NCBI RefSeq assembly: GCF_010894405.1
Contig: NZ_JAAIYA010000010.1
Coordinates: 1 to 64,000 of the forward strand
From: Pyxidicoccus caerfyrddinensis
Lineage (GTDB): Bacteria > Myxococcota > Myxococcia > Myxococcales > Myxococcaceae
Direction of reading: 5' to 3'
DNA length: 64,000 bases
In this document: positions 43,760 to 52,918 of the stretch, in pieces
Position numbering within the stretch: the stretch's first letter is position 1
Layout: every line of letters begins with the position of its first letter
Notes under the pieces: generated by a model
Seen by the model: only the letters and a program-made list of their open reading frames with translations
Told to the model about the DNA's origin: nothing
Database searches by the model: none
Program-made: the position numbers and the translations under genes

Positions 43760-45124
43760 ATGTCATCCCCGAAACCCATCAGGCGGCCGCGCGCCGTCGC
43801 ACCCCATTCCTGGCTGAGGCGGCTCACCGTCTGCGTCCTCGCCCTCGCGGCCTGCGGTCCATCCGAGGACGGACGGGAGGAAGTCGCGGCCACCGAGACA
43901 CTCCGGCAGGCGGTGGACAGCACTTCCATCGACCCGGCGCGACAGTTGTTCGTCACCGACGTAAGCGTGGTGGATGACGCGCGCTTCACGAAGTGGAACC
44001 CCAGGAAGACGAACACCGAGCCCGACGGCGGTTGGAGCTTCGGCCGGCTCATCGACAACATGCTGCCGGATGCGCTGTACAGGCTGAAGGGGCGAGAGAG
44101 GGACCACGCGCGGTCGCTGTTCGTGCTGCACTGGCTGCGCACGTGGGAGCACGATCAGCTCGTCAACGGTCAGCAGGTCCCGGCGCGCCCGGCCATCCGC
44201 TCGCTCGTCATCGACCCGTGGCGCGCGGCCAGCGGCTGCACCGGCACGGACATGCATTGCGTGCTCGACTTCGGCAAGGCGCCCTTCCGGTTGCTGGCCA
44301 TCGTCTACCGTCCGGACCTGCGGCGCCTGCCCAGGCTGGGCGAGCCGGGCCGCGCGGGCGAGGGGCGCTTCGTCTTCGGGGTGCTCGGCCCCAACGGCGA
44401 GCGCAAGCCCTTCACCGTCATCTTCGAGTACGGGCTGCCCATCACCGGCGCGGCGGACATCCTCGTCTGGGCGAAGCGCTTCCAGGCGCTCGGGCAGGAG
44501 CCCTTCGGCCCGAAGTACAACGAGCAGCTGTTCGAGGCGACGCGCCGGTTCACGCGGCGGGGCGCCGCGTCCAGGCGGCATAACGGCAGCGCGCTGCTCC
44601 AGCTGCGCACCAACGAGGTTCCCCTGTCACCGGCCACCCCGCAGGAGTGGGAGATGCGGGAGTTCGTCCTCGGCCCCTCGGGCTTCCTGACGCCGGACAC
44701 GGTGAAGCAGGAGGTGGACGCGGCCCTCAACGGCTCACAGACGCTGGGGGACTGGGCCGCCCAGAATGCGAGCGCCATCCTCGCGGGCACGCACGAGGTG
44801 CCCGTCCGGTGGCGGCGAGCGCCCTTCCGCGCGGGCGCGGCGCCGGTGCCCGCGGGCAGCCTGTGGCAGGTGCCCGGAGTGACGGAGGAGGTGCGGCACG
44901 CCTTCGCGAAGGCCACGTGCAGCGGGTGTCACAAGGCGGAGACGGCGACGAACTTCCTCCATGTCCGCACGCGTGAAGTGGGCGCGGCCTCGAGCGTGTC
45001 CGCCTTCCTCGCCCAGGAGCTGGCCCCGGATGGGCCCCGCGTGACGGACTTCGTCGAGCTCCTCAATACGCGCGACCTGGGCCGGGTGAAGGACGGCAAG
45101 CGCGAGGACCACAGCCAGGACTAG
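43760..45124 (+). CDS. Exported single-haem (CxxCH) protein
   Basis: A 454-residue exported protein with an N-terminal signal sequence and lipobox-like LALAAC (Cys ~33). Near the C-terminus (~392-398) is ATCSGCHKAET, a CxxCH covalent-haem site followed by a region where an axial Met would have to lie. The central ~300 residues have no recognised domain; they are alpha/beta and contain SLVIDPWRAASGCTGTD. The position of the haem at the end suggests a cytochrome-c-like tail on a larger domain. Its last four bases overlap the end of the convergent sigma-54 regulator gene. Likely periplasmic or outer-membrane redox protein; partner unknown. Confidence 0.8.
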   Translation: MSSPKPIRRPRAVAPHSWLRRLTVCVLALAACGPSEDGREEVAATETLRQAVDSTSIDPARQLFVTDVSVVDDARFTKWNPRKTNTEPDGGWSFGRLIDNMLPDALYRLKGRERDHARSLFVLHWLRTWEHDQLVNGQQVPARPAIRSLVIDPWRAASGCTGTDMHCVLDFGKAPFRLLAIVYRPDLRRLPRLGEPGRAGEGRFVFGVLGPNGERKPFTVIFEYGLPITGAADILVWAKRFQALGQEPFGPKYNEQLFEATRRFTRRGAASRRHNGSALLQLRTNEVPLSPATPQEWEMREFVLGPSGFLTPDTVKQEVDAALNGSQTLGDWAAQNASAILAGTHEVPVRWRRAPFRAGAAPVPAGSLWQVPGVTEEVRHAFAKATCSGCHKAETATNFLHVRTREVGAASSVSAFLAQELAPDGPRVTDFVELLNTRDLGRVKDGKREDHSQD

Positions 45125-46485
45125 GCGCTGTCCAGCCCGTGCTTGCGCAGCAGCTTGCGCAGGTAGACGCGGTCGATGCCGGCCTCGCGCGACGCGCGGG
45201 ACACGTTGCCCTCGCAGCGCTCCAGGAGGGTGCGCAGGTAGTCCCGCTCGAAGCCCTCGATGAGTCGCTCCTTGGCCTCCTTGAAGGGGAGGTCCAGGGC
45301 CATGGGCACCGTGTTCTCCGGGTCGTCGTCCACGGCGCGCGCGGGCACGTCGGGGATGTCCGGCAGCGCCTCCTCGCCCAGGTTGACGACGCGGTCCACC
45401 ACGTTGCGCAGCTCTCGCACGTTGCCCGGCCACGGGTACTGGGCGAGCAGCGCGCGCGTCTGGTCCGACAGCGCGCTGGGCGGGCGACCCATGCGCGTCA
45501 GCACGGTGTCGATGAGCAGCGGGATGTCCTCCGGGTGCTCGCGCAGCGGGGGCAGCATCACGCGCAGCACCGCGAGCCGGTGGAACAAATCTCCACGGAA
45601 CGCGCCGTTCTTCACCGCGCCCTCGAGGTCCTGGTGCGTGGCCGCCACCACGCGCACGTTGACGGTGCGGTAGTCGTTGGCGCCCACGCGCTTGACCTGC
45701 CGGCGCTCCAGCGCGCGCAAGAGGCGCGGCTGCACTTCCAGCGGCAGCTCGCCCACCTCGTCGAGGAAGAGGGTGCCACCGTGGGCCCGCTCGAAGGCGC
45801 CCGCGCGGTCCGTGTTGGCGCCGGTGAAGGCGCCCTTCACGTGGCCGAACAGCTCGCTCTCCAGCAGCTGCGGGGCGATGCCCGCCAGGTCGGCGATGAC
45901 GAAGGGCCCCTTGCTCCGGGCGCTGTGCGCGTGGATGGCCTCCGCGCACAATTCCTTGCCCGTGCCCGTCTCGCCCTGGATGAGCACGTCGGACTCACCG
46001 GCGGCCAACCGCTCCAGCAGCGTGAAGACCTCGCGCATGCGCCGGCTGTTGCCCACCAGCCCGCCGAAGCTGCCGCGCGTGGACAGGGGCATGGTGCGTG
46101 ACTTCTCGCCCTCCGGCACCAGCTTCAGCTCGGTGGTGCCCAGGGTGAGGACCGCGCCGGGGCGGACCTCCAGCTCGGAGAAGCGCATGCCCTCGCAGAA
46201 GGAGCCGTTGCGCGAGCCCGGGTCCACCGCGCGCACGCCATCATCCCGCACCTCGAGGATGAGGTGCTGGCGCGAGACGGCCCGGTCCGGGAGCACGATG
46301 TCCGACGTCGCCTCGGCGCCGATGCGGTAGCGCCCTGGCAACAGCGGATAGGCCTTGCCGGCATCCGGCCCCGTCAGCACCGCCAGCCGCATGCGGACGC
46401 GAGGGGTGCGGATGGCCGGAAGGGCATCGGTTCTGACCAGCTCGTCCCCGTCCTCGTCTCCCAGACTTGCCACGGCGCGGAACAT
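45121..46485 (-). CDS. FHA-domain sigma-54-dependent transcriptional activator
   Basis: A 454-residue bacterial enhancer-binding protein. Domain order: FHA (~45-115, with RYRIG, DRAVSRQHLIL and DPGSRNGSF), AAA+ sigma-54 domain (~140-370) with Walker A GETGTGKE, GAFTGA loop (~220) and Walker B GGTLFLDEVGEL, and C-terminal Fis-type helix-turn-helix (~410-450). An FHA domain in place of a receiver means activation by a phosphothreonine signal from a Ser/Thr kinase, a pattern common in myxobacteria. Residue 1 may be Met32 (46392) instead, as neither start has a strong ribosome site. The divergent neighbour is a Ser/Thr kinase, a plausible partner. Confidence 0.94.
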   Translation of the reverse strand: MFRAVASLGDEDGDELVRTDALPAIRTPRVRMRLAVLTGPDAGKAYPLLPGRYRIGAEATSDIVLPDRAVSRQHLILEVRDDGVRAVDPGSRNGSFCEGMRFSELEVRPGAVLTLGTTELKLVPEGEKSRTMPLSTRGSFGGLVGNSRRMREVFTLLERLAAGESDVLIQGETGTGKELCAEAIHAHSARSKGPFVIADLAGIAPQLLESELFGHVKGAFTGANTDRAGAFERAHGGTLFLDEVGELPLEVQPRLLRALERRQVKRVGANDYRTVNVRVVAATHQDLEGAVKNGAFRGDLFHRLAVLRVMLPPLREHPEDIPLLIDTVLTRMGRPPSALSDQTRALLAQYPWPGNVRELRNVVDRVVNLGEEALPDIPDVPARAVDDDPENTVPMALDLPFKEAKERLIEGFERDYLRTLLERCEGNVSRASREAGIDRVYLRKLLRKHGLDSA

Positions 46486-46629
46486 AGCACGGGGCCGGCC
46501 GAGCGCATCGCCTGGGATTCCCGCCGGTTGATCCGCCGCGGCACGCCGACGGCTTCATCCATGCGGCGCGAACGGCATCGGCCACGGGACTCTACAACCG
46601 CCCCGCCAGGGCGCTACGGTACGCGCGCC

Positions 46630-49080
46630 ATGGCAAGCGAGCAGGGGAAACATTTCGGCCGGTACGAGCTGCAGGCCCGCATCGGCCAGGGGGGAATGGC
46701 GGAGACCTGGCGTGCCCGGCTGATGGGCGCCGCCGGTGTCACCAAGCCCGTGCTCATCAAGAAGGTGCTGCCCGAGTTCGCGGGCGACGAGGCCTTCATC
46801 TCCATGTTCATCAGCGAGGCGCGCATCTCCGCGTCGCTGTCGCACGGCAACGTGGCACAGGTCTTCGACTTCGGTCAGGTGGACGGGGACTACTTCCTCG
46901 CCATGGAGTACGTGGACGGTCAGCCGCTCCACCGCATCATGAAGCGCGCGCTGCGCTCCGGCTTCTCGTGCCTGCCCGCGCCCGTCGCCACCTTCATCGC
47001 CCTGGAGATGTGCCGGGGCCTGCACTACGCGCACACGCGCACCGACGAGAAGGGCCGGCCGCTCGGCATCGTCCACCGGGACATCTCCCCCGACAACGTG
47101 CTCGTCAGCTACGAGGGCCAGGTCAAGATCGTCGACTTCGGCATCGCCAAGGCGCGCTCGCTGCGCAGCTTCGACACCGCGCCGGGCGTGGTGAAGGGCA
47201 AGTACCTCTTCTTCTCGCCGGAGCAGGCGCGCGGAGAGCAGGTGGATGCGCGCACGGATGTCTGGGCCGCGGGCGTGGTGCTCTTCCTCCTCGCCTGCGG
47301 GCGCCTTCCACTGGAGGGGCCCGAGTACGTGGTGATGCGCAAGCTGGTCAGCCGCCAGGCACTGCCGCGCCCCCGCGAAGTGCGGCCGGACCTGCCCGCG
47401 AAGCTGGACGCCATCCTCCAGAAGGCGCTCGCGCTGAACAAGGAGGACCGCTTCGAGTCCGCCCACGCCCTGGGCGACGCGCTGGCCGGCTTCCTCTACA
47501 CCTCCGCGCCGCGCTTCTCGTCCATGTCCGTCGCGTACCTGCTGCGCGAGCTGTTCCGCGAGGAGATTGCCGCGGAAGGCGGCGACACCCAGGTGCCTCC
47601 ATCCTTCCTGGAGGAGCTGTCCGTGTGGAGGGCCGCGCCGCCGCTGCCCCGGCCCACCGAGCTGGCGGCGCCGCAGCTCACCACCGAGCCGCACACACTC
47701 GAGAACCTCGAGGAGGAGCCGAAGGCCCCGGCGCCGGTGGTGCCCGTGAAGGAGCCCCCCACCGAGCTGGCCCACGAACGGCTCCGCCCGAACGGCCTCA
47801 GCCTGTCGACGGTGGTGGGCGGCGTGGCGTTGCTGGGCGTGGCCGGACTGCTGGGGCTGGCCTTCACGTGGCTCCAGGCGGACTGGGCGGCGCAGGAGGA
47901 AGCGGGCACGCCCCCGCCTCCGGCGTCGCTGAAGCCCGCGCCCCCTTCCGTGCGCGCGGCCACCGGGGCCGTTCCACCCAAGACCGCGCCGGCTGCGTCC
48001 CCTGCACCGGCCGCCGTCGCGTGGCCGGTGGACTCCTTCCCGTTGGAAGCCCGGCAGCATGTGTTCCGGGTGTCGTCCGCGCTCGCCGCCCTGGGGACGC
48101 TGGACCCGCAGGCGGAGTGGCGGCTCGCGGAGACCACCCTCGTCACCGACGCGGACCGCGGCCGGTCCATGCCTCCGCTCTTCTTCCTCCTCACGGGGCA
48201 GGGCGTGGAGGCCCAGGCGGCGGTGGGCATGGTGTCCCGCAAGCCGGAGGTCATCCATGGCGCCTCCGGGGTGATGCTCTTCACGCTGGGCGCCCCCACC
48301 ACCCGGGACGACCTGCCCGAGCGCATCGTGACGGCCACGCGCGTGCGGACGGGCGAGGTCCAGCGCTTCACCCTCCACCCGGAGTGGATGACGGCGGCGA
48401 TGGACCGGACCCAGCTCCTCACGGGCCTGCTGCCAGAGGAGACCTACCGGCTGACGGTGGAGCCGGTGGGAGAGGGCGCCTTCACGCGCGGCCGCGCGCA
48501 GGGCCCGGCGCTCACGGTGGCCTGTGTGCAGCAGGTGAAGCCGGAGGAGACGCCGCCGGACCGCGCCATGCGCTTCCTGCTGTCTCAGGGCGACGAGGTG
48601 CGCATCACCGGCGTGCGCGGCCTGCACTGCGGCTTCGTCGACGACGACCCCTCCGACAACGAGGGCGCGGTGCGGGTGCACGTGGAGAAGTCACGTCCTC
48701 TCTCGGAGCGCGGCACCCCGGCGTTCCGCGCGCAGGCGCTGCCCCGGAGCCCCGGCGCCTCCCGGCAGGACAAGAAGGCGACGCCGGCCGCCTCGCAGGA
48801 AGCCGCCCCCGCGGAGCGCAAGGCGGAGTCGGTCCTCGGCGCGGCGCAGGCCCTGTTCAAGAGTGGGAAGTACGAGGCCGCACGCGCGCGGGCCCGCGAG
48901 TGCGTGGCGGACGAGCCCCTCAACTCCGAGTGCCATCTGCTGCTGGGCTCCGTGGAGGCCCGCCTGGGCCACCGGGAGGAGGGGGCGAAGCACTACCGCC
49001 GCTTCCTGGAGCTGGCCCCGGGGGACCACCCCCAGGCCAGCCGCGTCCTCCGCGTCCTCCAGGAGTACGAGTCCCAGTAG
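46630..49080 (+). CDS. Ser/Thr protein kinase with TM and C-terminal TPR
   Basis: An 816-residue Hanks-type kinase. Cytoplasmic kinase domain (10-285): glycine loop IGQGGMAETW, Lys in VLIKKVLPE (~42), catalytic loop HRDISPDNV (~148), DFGIAKA (~170) and FSPEQARGE. A Pro-rich linker leads to a membrane helix (~395-415), then an extracytoplasmic region with a Pro/Ala linker and a beta-rich domain (~450-700), and a TPR-like pair near the C-terminus (~745-810). HRDIS rather than HRDLK is common in myxobacterial kinases. Divergent from the FHA-sigma-54 activator across a 144-base gap. It probably senses an envelope signal and phosphorylates cytoplasmic targets. Confidence 0.94.
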   Translation: MASEQGKHFGRYELQARIGQGGMAETWRARLMGAAGVTKPVLIKKVLPEFAGDEAFISMFISEARISASLSHGNVAQVFDFGQVDGDYFLAMEYVDGQPLHRIMKRALRSGFSCLPAPVATFIALEMCRGLHYAHTRTDEKGRPLGIVHRDISPDNVLVSYEGQVKIVDFGIAKARSLRSFDTAPGVVKGKYLFFSPEQARGEQVDARTDVWAAGVVLFLLACGRLPLEGPEYVVMRKLVSRQALPRPREVRPDLPAKLDAILQKALALNKEDRFESAHALGDALAGFLYTSAPRFSSMSVAYLLRELFREEIAAEGGDTQVPPSFLEELSVWRAAPPLPRPTELAAPQLTTEPHTLENLEEEPKAPAPVVPVKEPPTELAHERLRPNGLSLSTVVGGVALLGVAGLLGLAFTWLQADWAAQEEAGTPPPPASLKPAPPSVRAATGAVPPKTAPAASPAPAAVAWPVDSFPLEARQHVFRVSSALAALGTLDPQAEWRLAETTLVTDADRGRSMPPLFFLLTGQGVEAQAAVGMVSRKPEVIHGASGVMLFTLGAPTTRDDLPERIVTATRVRTGEVQRFTLHPEWMTAAMDRTQLLTGLLPEETYRLTVEPVGEGAFTRGRAQGPALTVACVQQVKPEETPPDRAMRFLLSQGDEVRITGVRGLHCGFVDDDPSDNEGAVRVHVEKSRPLSERGTPAFRAQALPRSPGASRQDKKATPAASQEAAPAERKAESVLGAAQALFKSGKYEAARARARECVADEPLNSECHLLLGSVEARLGHREEGAKHYRRFLELAPGDHPQASRVLRVLQEYESQ

Positions 49081-49165
49081 GCGCCGGGTCACGACGCGGC
49101 GAGTCAAGCCCTTCGGCCCCCCGGGCTTGGAAAAGCGAGCGGGGCTCCCGTAGAAAGGTGCTCGC

Positions 49166-51334
49166 ATGACGCCCTTCCGCTTCCCCCGCGCCCTGGCGCT
49201 TCCGGCGCTGCTCGTCGCCGCCGCCTGCGGTGACTCCGAAGATTCCATCCCCGTCCGGACCTGCGAGGTGACGCTGACCTATGCCCCGCAGCAGTCCGTG
49301 CAGGGCACCGTGTCCGTCATTGGCGAGTGGGATGGCTTCTCCTCCACCAACCCGCTGAAGCTCGCGGACCGCGGCGACGGCGTCTTCACGGCGCGCCTGG
49401 AGGGGCTGGAGCCGCGCGACTACGGCTACCGCTTCCAGCTGGGCGAGAAGCAGCTGATGGACCCCCAGAACCCGTTCACCCGCTGGGTGCGCGCGGAGGA
49501 GTACTCGAAGCTCACCGTGCCGGACTGCCGGCAGCCGGCGCTGGAGCTGCGGCGCTTCGTGGTGAAGGAGGACGGCAAGCTGGAGGTGGAGGTCGCCTAC
49601 CTGGACGGCACGGACGAGGCCGGCCCCGCGAAGGAGGGCGTCACCCTCTCCCTGGACGGCGTGGAGAAGCCCGACGCGTTCGACCGGAGCACCGGCATCT
49701 TCCGCCTCGACGACGTCGCCCCCGTGGGCAAGCACCACGTGAAGGTGACGGCGAAGGACGCCCAGGGCCGCGAGGCCACGCCGCTCTATCTGCCCTTCTG
49801 GGCGGAGGCGAAGAAGTTCCGGTGGGAGTCGGGGCTGATGTACTTCGCCTTCACGGACCGCTTCAACAACGCCCGGGCGGATAACGACGGGCCGGTGGCG
49901 GACGTGGACCCCATCGCCAACTACCAGGGCGGTGACTTCGCCGGCATCACCGAGAAGCTCGACGCGGGCTACTTCAGCGAGCTCGGCGTGAAGACGCTGT
50001 GGATCTCCCCCGTGGACCAGAACCCGGAGGGGCGCTTCGTCGGCACCGGCGGCAAGTACTACGCGGGCTACCACGGGTACTGGCCGTCCAAGCCGCGCAC
50101 CACCCAGCACCGCTTCGGCTCACTGGAGGAGCTGCGCGCGCTCACCGCCGCCGCCCACAAGAAGGGCATCCGCGTCATCGCGGACCTGGTGCTCAACCAC
50201 GTGCACCAGGAGCACCCGTACTGGATTCAGCACCAGGGCGACGGCTGGTTCAACACGTCCGCCAGCTGCGTGTGCGGCACCCAGGACTGCGACTGGGAGG
50301 AGAAGCGCCTCACCTGCAAGTTCACCAACTACCTGCCGGACTTCAACTGGCGCTCGTCGGACATGGTGGATCAGTTCGTCGACGACACGCTGTGGTGGCT
50401 GGAGGCGGCGGACTTCGACGGCTTCCGCATGGACGCCGTGAAGCACATGGACCAGGTGGCGGGGCGCACGCTGCGCGGGCGGCTGAAGGAAATCACCGCC
50501 ATGACGGGCACCGAGTTCTACCTCGTGGGGGAGACCTTCGTGGGCGAGGACGGTCGCTCGCAGATTGCCCGCTACATCAGCCCGCGCGAGCTGGACGGCC
50601 AGTTCGACTTCCCCCTGTACTGGCCCATCCGCCGCGCCTTCGCGGACGGCGAGCCGCTGAGCGTCGTGGACACGGCCGTGCGCGCCAACGAGGTCTTCTA
50701 CGCGCCGGGCACGCTCAACTCGCCCTTCCTGGGCAACCATGACGTGGCGCGCTTCATGTCCCAGGCGGCCAAGCAGCTCGACGGCGCCGGGGGAGACCCG
50801 TTCAGCAACTCGCGCCCGCCGGCAACCATCACGGACGCGGCCGCCTTCGAGAAGGCGAAGTACGCCTTCACCTTCCTGCTCACCCAGCCGGGTGTGCCGC
50901 TCGTGTACTACGGCGACGAGGTGGGCATGCCAGGCGCGGGCGACCCGGACAACCGGCGGATGATGCGCTTCGGCACCATGCTGGAGCCCATGGAAGGGGA
51001 GCTGCTGGCGCTGGTCCAGAAGCTGGGCCAGGCGCGGGCCGCGAATGAGGCGCTGCAGACGGGCGCCCGTCACACGCTGCGCGTGGAGAGCGACCTCTAC
51101 ATCTTCCAGCGGAGCCTTCCGGACGGGCGGGGCGCCATCGTGGTCATCAACCGCGGCACCGTGCTGCGGCCGCCGCTGGAGATCGACCTGGTGGCCGGCC
51201 TCGCGGCGGGGAAGGGGACGTACGCGGACATCTTCAGTGGCCGCGAGCTGACGCTCGAGGGGACGGCGACCGTCGTGGAGCTGCCGCCTCGCAGCGTCTC
51301 CGTCTACGTGCCGAAAGTGGTTCCCCAGCCGTAG
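49166..51334 (+). CDS. Exported GH13 alpha-amylase-family lipoprotein
   Basis: A 722-residue enzyme acting on alpha-glucans outside the cytoplasm. Signal peptide with lipobox VAAAC (Cys ~21), N-terminal beta domain resembling glycogen-binding CBM48 (VSVIGEWDGFSS, ~50-61), second beta domain, then the catalytic barrel from ~225. Conserved residues: VIADLVLNHVH, FDGFRMDAVKH (nucleophile, ~422), LVGETFVGE (acid/base, ~455) and FLGNHDVARF (~524). A CVCGTQDCDW insertion has cysteines that may be disulfide-linked. Full length. Unlike the GlgE operon enzymes it is exported, so it probably degrades external starch or glycogen. A CAAGCCC/GGGCTTG hairpin lies just upstream. Confidence 0.92.
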   Translation: MTPFRFPRALALPALLVAAACGDSEDSIPVRTCEVTLTYAPQQSVQGTVSVIGEWDGFSSTNPLKLADRGDGVFTARLEGLEPRDYGYRFQLGEKQLMDPQNPFTRWVRAEEYSKLTVPDCRQPALELRRFVVKEDGKLEVEVAYLDGTDEAGPAKEGVTLSLDGVEKPDAFDRSTGIFRLDDVAPVGKHHVKVTAKDAQGREATPLYLPFWAEAKKFRWESGLMYFAFTDRFNNARADNDGPVADVDPIANYQGGDFAGITEKLDAGYFSELGVKTLWISPVDQNPEGRFVGTGGKYYAGYHGYWPSKPRTTQHRFGSLEELRALTAAAHKKGIRVIADLVLNHVHQEHPYWIQHQGDGWFNTSASCVCGTQDCDWEEKRLTCKFTNYLPDFNWRSSDMVDQFVDDTLWWLEAADFDGFRMDAVKHMDQVAGRTLRGRLKEITAMTGTEFYLVGETFVGEDGRSQIARYISPRELDGQFDFPLYWPIRRAFADGEPLSVVDTAVRANEVFYAPGTLNSPFLGNHDVARFMSQAAKQLDGAGGDPFSNSRPPATITDAAAFEKAKYAFTFLLTQPGVPLVYYGDEVGMPGAGDPDNRRMMRFGTMLEPMEGELLALVQKLGQARAANEALQTGARHTLRVESDLYIFQRSLPDGRGAIVVINRGTVLRPPLEIDLVAGLAAGKGTYADIFSGRELTLEGTATVVELPPRSVSVYVPKVVPQP

Positions 51335-51399
51335 GGACGGGCGGGTGCTTGTCGGGGCCGGCCGGTGGGAGGGGAGTCGCCCCTTCCTCCGGCGGCTGG

Positions 51400-51606
51400 C
51401 TACGGCTGCTGCGGCTGCTGGCTCTTCCCGTGCTTGTAGAAGAGCACGAGGGTGTAGCAGTGGAACTCATTGTCGGACGACTGACAGACGACGCGGTCGA
51501 CAATCTCCAGATCCGCGTTGCTCTTCAGCCAACGGGTGACATTCTCACCCAGCTCCTCGCGCTCCTTCGCCTTGGTGGCGGAGAAGACCTTCACGCCCGT
51601 GAACAT
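51400..51606 (-). CDS. Small conserved-looking hypothetical protein
   Basis: A 68-residue protein from ATG 51606, selected because AAGGAG lies nine bases upstream; a TTG 30 bases earlier has none. Sequence: a basic N-terminal helix (SATKAKEREELGENVTRWL), a beta hairpin (IVDRVVCQSSDNEFHCYTLVLFY) with two cysteines, and a short charged tail ending QQPQQP. It is soluble and reads like a tiny alpha/beta domain. A near-consensus sigma-70 promoter precedes it, so it is probably well expressed. No family recognised. Confidence 0.75.
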   Translation of the reverse strand: MFTGVKVFSATKAKEREELGENVTRWLKSNADLEIVDRVVCQSSDNEFHCYTLVLFYKHGKSQQPQQP

Positions 51607-51649
51607 CGCCTGCCACTCCTTGTGCGGTACTGACAAAGGACAATAGGGG

Positions 51650-51679
51650 GTTATGGCACGTGATTTCCAGAGGTGTCAA
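51650..51679 (-). promoter_or_regulatory. Sigma-70-type promoter of the 68-residue protein gene
   Basis: On the minus strand TTGACA (complement of 51674-51679) is followed after 18 bases by CATAAC (complement of 51650-51655). Start of transcription would be near 51643, giving a leader of about 37 bases to ATG 51606. The perfect -35 and A/T-rich surroundings are unusual for this GC-rich window. Confidence 0.6.
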
Positions 51680-51727
51680 AAACCCGGCTTCCCGGACGCC
51701 CGGATATTGATCCAACCGGTGCGGGGG

Positions 51728-51755
51728 TTTGCAGGGCGGGGTGCGTGCCTAGATT
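51728..51755 (+). promoter_or_regulatory. Candidate promoter upstream of the 89-residue protein gene
   Basis: TTTGCA (51728-51733) and TAGATT (51750-51755) are separated by 16 bases, a moderate match to a sigma-70 promoter, placing transcription start near 51762, about 80 bases before ATG 51844. The divergent promoter for the small minus-strand gene lies 50 bases away. Confidence 0.35.
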
Positions 51756-51843
51756 GCCCGAGTCGCACCTGGTGTGACTGGGGCGCTCGGGGCAGGGGGC
51801 CGCGAGTGAGGCGGCGGTTGGGGAAGGGGGAAGGCCCGTGGAC

Positions 51844-52113
51844 ATGAAGACCAAGAAGGATCTCGCGGTAGACTTCATCAATACGATTCGCACGATGGAG
51901 CCCACTGCGCTCAACGCGCTCATCGTCAAGGAGGCGGGCGAGGAGCTGGCCCAGTTCTTCCTGAACTACAGCGCGAATCTCATCTCCAAGGACCCGTCGC
52001 GGGTGCTGGAGAACACGTCCTCGCTGATGCTGATGGGGTACCTCATCCGCACCTACGAGGAGAAGAACACGCAGGCCAAGCAGGGGACCTTCCAGTCCTA
52101 CGCCTTCGCCTGA
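51844..52113 (+). CDS. Small hypothetical helical protein
   Basis: An 89-residue protein (ATG 51844; GGAAGG nine bases upstream; GTG six bases earlier is possible). All-helical and amphipathic, with LAVDFINTIRTMEPTALNAL, EELAQFFLNYSAN, SSLMLMGYLIRTYEE and a Gln/Ala tail. It is soluble, with no signal. No family recognised; it resembles small conserved myxobacterial proteins and is compact enough to be a regulator or adaptor. The next gene downstream (PHP domain) follows after 64 bases on the same strand. Confidence 0.75.
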   Translation: MKTKKDLAVDFINTIRTMEPTALNALIVKEAGEELAQFFLNYSANLISKDPSRVLENTSSLMLMGYLIRTYEEKNTQAKQGTFQSYAFA

Positions 52114-52177
52114 GGTCCTGACAGCGGGCGCGGCAGGCTCGACAGGCCCGGGTGTGGCCTGTTAGGGAGCGGCGCCC

Positions 52178-52912
52178 ATGCTCATCGACCTGCACGCCCA
52201 TTCCTACCTGTCCAAGGGTTGCGAGCTGGATCCTCGCAACGTGCTGGAGCGGGCCGCGCTGTTCGGCCTGGACGGGGTGGCCTTCACCGAGACGAACACC
52301 CAGGACGGCTGTGATGAGCTGTTCGACCTGGGCGCCAAGTCCAAGCTGAAGGTCTTCGTCGGGCTGGAGCTGGTGACGGACCGCGGCCAGTACCTCTGCT
52401 TCTTCCCGAAGCCGGAGCTGGCCCCCGAGCCCGTGCAGCTGTGGGGCAGCAACCGCGAGAAGCCGTGGAGCGCCGCCGAGTGCCTGCCCAAGGTGAAGTC
52501 CCTGGGGGCCGCCATCGTCGCCGCGCGTCCGTACGACAGGGACTCGCAGAACCCGGCCATGGACTTCATCCGCTCGCTGAACGTGCTGAGCGCGGTGGAG
52601 GGCTACAACGCCCGGGTGAAGCAGACCGCCAATGACCTGGCCGTGGAGGCCGCCGAGGCGCTGAAGCTCCCGTGCACCGGGGGCAGCGACGCGCGCGGCT
52701 CGCTGGACGAGGTGGGCCGGGGCGCCACCTTCTTCAAGCGCGACATCAAGACGCAGGCGGAGCTGGTGGCGGAGCTGCTCAAGGGCGAGTACTGGCCCGT
52801 CATGGCCGGCGAGCTGCCGCGCCTCACCCGTCCCGGCGAGGCCCAGGCCGCGCGCAAGTCCGGCGGCGGGGGCGGGGGCCGGGGCGGCAACAAGCGCCGC
52901 CGCCGGCAGTAG
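52178..52912 (+). CDS. PHP-domain metal-dependent hydrolase
   Basis: A 244-residue protein with the polymerase-and-histidinol-phosphatase fold. Metal-ligand motifs: DLHAHSYLSKG (~4-14), TETNTQDG (~37-44), GLELVTD (~62-68), and the late GGSDARG (~168-174), typical of stand-alone PHP enzymes that hydrolyse phosphoesters. The C-terminal ~25 residues are a Gly-rich and Arg-rich tail (GGGGGGRGGNKRRRR), which may bind nucleic acid. No signal peptide. Substrate unknown: nucleotide, RNA or sugar-phosphate phosphoesterase activity are all possible. It lies on the plus strand between a small gene and a convergent lipoprotein gene. Confidence 0.88.
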   Translation: MLIDLHAHSYLSKGCELDPRNVLERAALFGLDGVAFTETNTQDGCDELFDLGAKSKLKVFVGLELVTDRGQYLCFFPKPELAPEPVQLWGSNREKPWSAAECLPKVKSLGAAIVAARPYDRDSQNPAMDFIRSLNVLSAVEGYNARVKQTANDLAVEAAEALKLPCTGGSDARGSLDEVGRGATFFKRDIKTQAELVAELLKGEYWPVMAGELPRLTRPGEAQAARKSGGGGGGRGGNKRRRRQ

Positions 52913-52918
52913 ACCGCC

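Noticed and set aside
51653..51667. TGGCACG-N4-TTCC resembling a sigma-54 promoter
   Set aside because: The -12 element is TTCC rather than TTGC, it points at no nearby sigma-54-type gene, and it overlaps a much better sigma-70 promoter on the other strand.
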